Assembly (NCBI GenBank): GCA_021808055.1
Contig: JAKBCH010000042.1
Coordinates: 1 to 15,561, forward strand
Direction: 5' to 3'
DNA: 15,561 bases
From: Pseudomonadota bacterium
GTDB lineage: Bacteria; Pseudomonadota; Alphaproteobacteria; Acetobacterales; Acetobacteraceae
Shown one piece after another: positions 14,777-15,561 of this stretch. Each line of letters opens with the position of its first letter. The first letter of the stretch is position 1. A program made the position numbers and the translations under genes. The notes under the pieces were generated by a model, which saw only the letters and a list, made by a program, of their open reading frames with translations, did not search any database and was not told the origin of the DNA.

Positions 14777-15156
14777 CCCGACAAATCACATGCGTGACTT
14801 CGCAATCTATTCCAAAGCACATTGTGCATCCGGCTGAAGCGCGCAAAATGATGGCACGAGCACGGCGCTTTTATGGTGAAACCAATCGTAATGGCCTGAC
14901 TTTAACGTTGAACAAAAAAAATGCTTGAATACGGATGTTTATATACGCTTTTTGTTGACAGCGCGCCAAGAGAGGCGGAATAGCGATTCTTGCGTGCATT
15001 ACGCGATTCGCGTCGCAGCCGAGTATAATTTCTGCCGGTCGTGAAGTCCGCACGCAAAATAAGAAGGACGGCTTGTCGCCGTAGGAAAAGACGTTTCTGT
15101 GCCGGACCGCGACCTTCAGAACCTAACCATAATCTTGAATGCAAGGAGCAATTCTC
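14777..15156. other. Intergenic region between divergent UPF0262 and Lys/Ala-rich protein genes
   Basis: About 380 bases (452 from the UPF0262 start) with no gene I can support. It must hold the promoters of both flanking operons. It includes an A/T-rich stretch (14905-14955), a TTGACA at 14955 and a small stem ACGGC-N5-GCCGT near 15068-15082. Frames crossing it on either strand give no recognisable protein. Confidence 0.5.
14955..14984 (+). promoter_or_regulatory. Candidate promoter for the Lys/Ala-rich protein gene
   Basis: A perfect -35 hexamer, TTGACA (14955-14960), is followed after 18 bases by AATAGC (14979-14984), a poor -10. It faces the gene starting at 15157, which would give a leader of about 165 bases. 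The -10 weakness keeps confidence low. Confidence 0.3.
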
Positions 15157-15561
15157 GTGAGCAGTGAAGATAATAACGATACACAGCGTGCCCAGCCGCT
15201 TGCCGTGCGTGCACCGGTAAAAAAAGCCGCCGCCAATAAAGCCGCTGCCGCGAAAAAGCCGGCAGCCAAGAAGACCGCCGCCGCAAAGAAACCGGCAGCC
15301 AAGAAGACCGCCGCTGCGAAGAAGCCGGTTGCTAAAAAGACCGCTGCTGCGAAGAAGCCGGTTGCCAAGAAGACCGCTGCTGCAAAGAAGCCGGTTGCCA
15401 AGAAGACCGCTGCTGCAAAGAAGCCGGTTGCCAAGAAGACCGCTGCTGCAAAGAAGCCGGTTGCCAAAAAGACCGCTGCTGCAAGGAAGCCGGTCGCTAA
15501 AAAGACCGCTGCTGCAAAGAAGCCGGTTGCCAAAAAGACCGCTGCTGCAAAGAAGCCGGTC
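15157..15561 (+). CDS. Lys/Ala/Pro-rich repeat protein, histone H1-like, cut by window end
   Basis: The GTG start at 15157 has AAGGAG 8 bases upstream and the frame is open to the window end, giving 135 visible residues. Residues 1-20 are a polar, acidic start (MSSEDNNDTQ), followed by a basic region rich in Lys and Ala. From residue 33 on there are nine full and one partial copy of an 11-residue unit, KKP(A/V)AKKTAAA. Such tails occur in histone H1-like nucleoid proteins and as extensions of HU, SWIB or other DNA-binding proteins. The domain that would tell them apart lies beyond the window. A DNA- or RNA-binding role is inferred from charge alone. Confidence 0.85.
   Translation, partial: MSSEDNNDTQRAQPLAVRAPVKKAAANKAAAAKKPAAKKTAAAKKPAAKKTAAAKKPVAKKTAAAKKPVAKKTAAAKKPVAKKTAAAKKPVAKKTAAAKKPVAKKTAAARKPVAKKTAAAKKPVAKKTAAAKKPV
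15253..15561 (+). repeat. 33-base in-frame tandem repeat, nine full copies plus a partial one
   Basis: The unit is 11 codons encoding KKP(A/V)AKKTAAA. The middle copies (about 15352-15480) are nearly identical at the DNA level, including synonymous sites, while the first two (Ala instead of Val) and the eighth (Arg instead of first Lys) differ. This points to recent tandem duplication in the middle of the array. The array runs off the window. Confidence 0.93.

Noticed and set aside
14902..14917. Possible LexA (SOS) site in TTTAACGTTGAAC
   Set aside because: The alphaproteobacterial site needs GTTC or GAAC pairs with 7-base spacing; only one half is present.
14743..15144. Short frames on both strands in the gap before the repeat protein
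   Set aside because: No ribosome sites or recognisable sequence; better read as a divergent promoter region.
15123..15533. 136-residue minus-strand frame of repeated Ala/Phe/Leu units
   Set aside because: It is the reverse complement of the Lys/Ala repeat array; the plus-strand frame has a good ribosome site and sensible composition.

Overview
The window looks like a chromosomal segment of a GC-rich alphaproteobacterium, most likely in or near the Acetobacteraceae. This is inference from the UPF0262 protein (a family I know only from alphaproteobacteria), the alphaproteobacterial style of MtnA, and an Acetobacteraceae-like Lys/Ala repeat protein. Genes are tightly packed, with many 4-base ATGA/GTGA overlaps. 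I see no rRNA, tRNA, CRISPR array, phage gene or insertion sequence.

Block 1 (1-6530, minus strand, read right to left) is a stress-response and efflux cluster. It holds an OmpR/CusR-type response regulator, its membrane histidine kinase (4-base overlap), a CybB-like cytochrome b561, a periplasmic adaptor and an RND efflux permease. The permease has no stop in the window: its last part lies beyond base 1. Two near-identical 31-base elements sit just upstream of the b561 gene and of the adaptor gene, each overlapping the stop codon of the preceding gene. Both contain a dyad resembling the E. coli CusR box, so the regulator probably controls both the cytochrome and the efflux pump.

Block 2 (6555-12328, plus strand) starts with an unannotated 55-codon ORF that has a strong ribosome binding site and overlaps the sdaA start by ATGA. 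sdaA encodes an iron-sulfur L-serine ammonia-lyase. After about 290 bases without a gene comes a membrane-anchored protein whose C-terminus looks like a phosphatase fold that has lost its catalytic Cys and Arg. It is followed by a complete FUSC / DUF1656 / HlyD-adaptor set, an AaeB/AaeX/AaeA-like aromatic acid efflux system.

Block 3 (12325-14704, minus strand) is a compact operon: UPF0262 protein, mtnA (methylthioribose-1-phosphate isomerase, methionine salvage) and a DUF2272 lipoprotein. Its last gene overlaps the end of block 2 tail to tail by 4 bases. An 18-base dyad lies just upstream of the UPF0262 start.

Block 4 (15157 to the right edge, plus strand) is the start of a Lys/Ala/Pro-rich, histone H1-like protein made of 11-residue (33-base) tandem repeats, cut by the window end. 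The most interesting points are the paired CusR-like boxes, the degenerate phosphatase next to the FUSC pump, the small coupled ORF ahead of sdaA, and the UPF0262-mtnA-DUF2272 operon.
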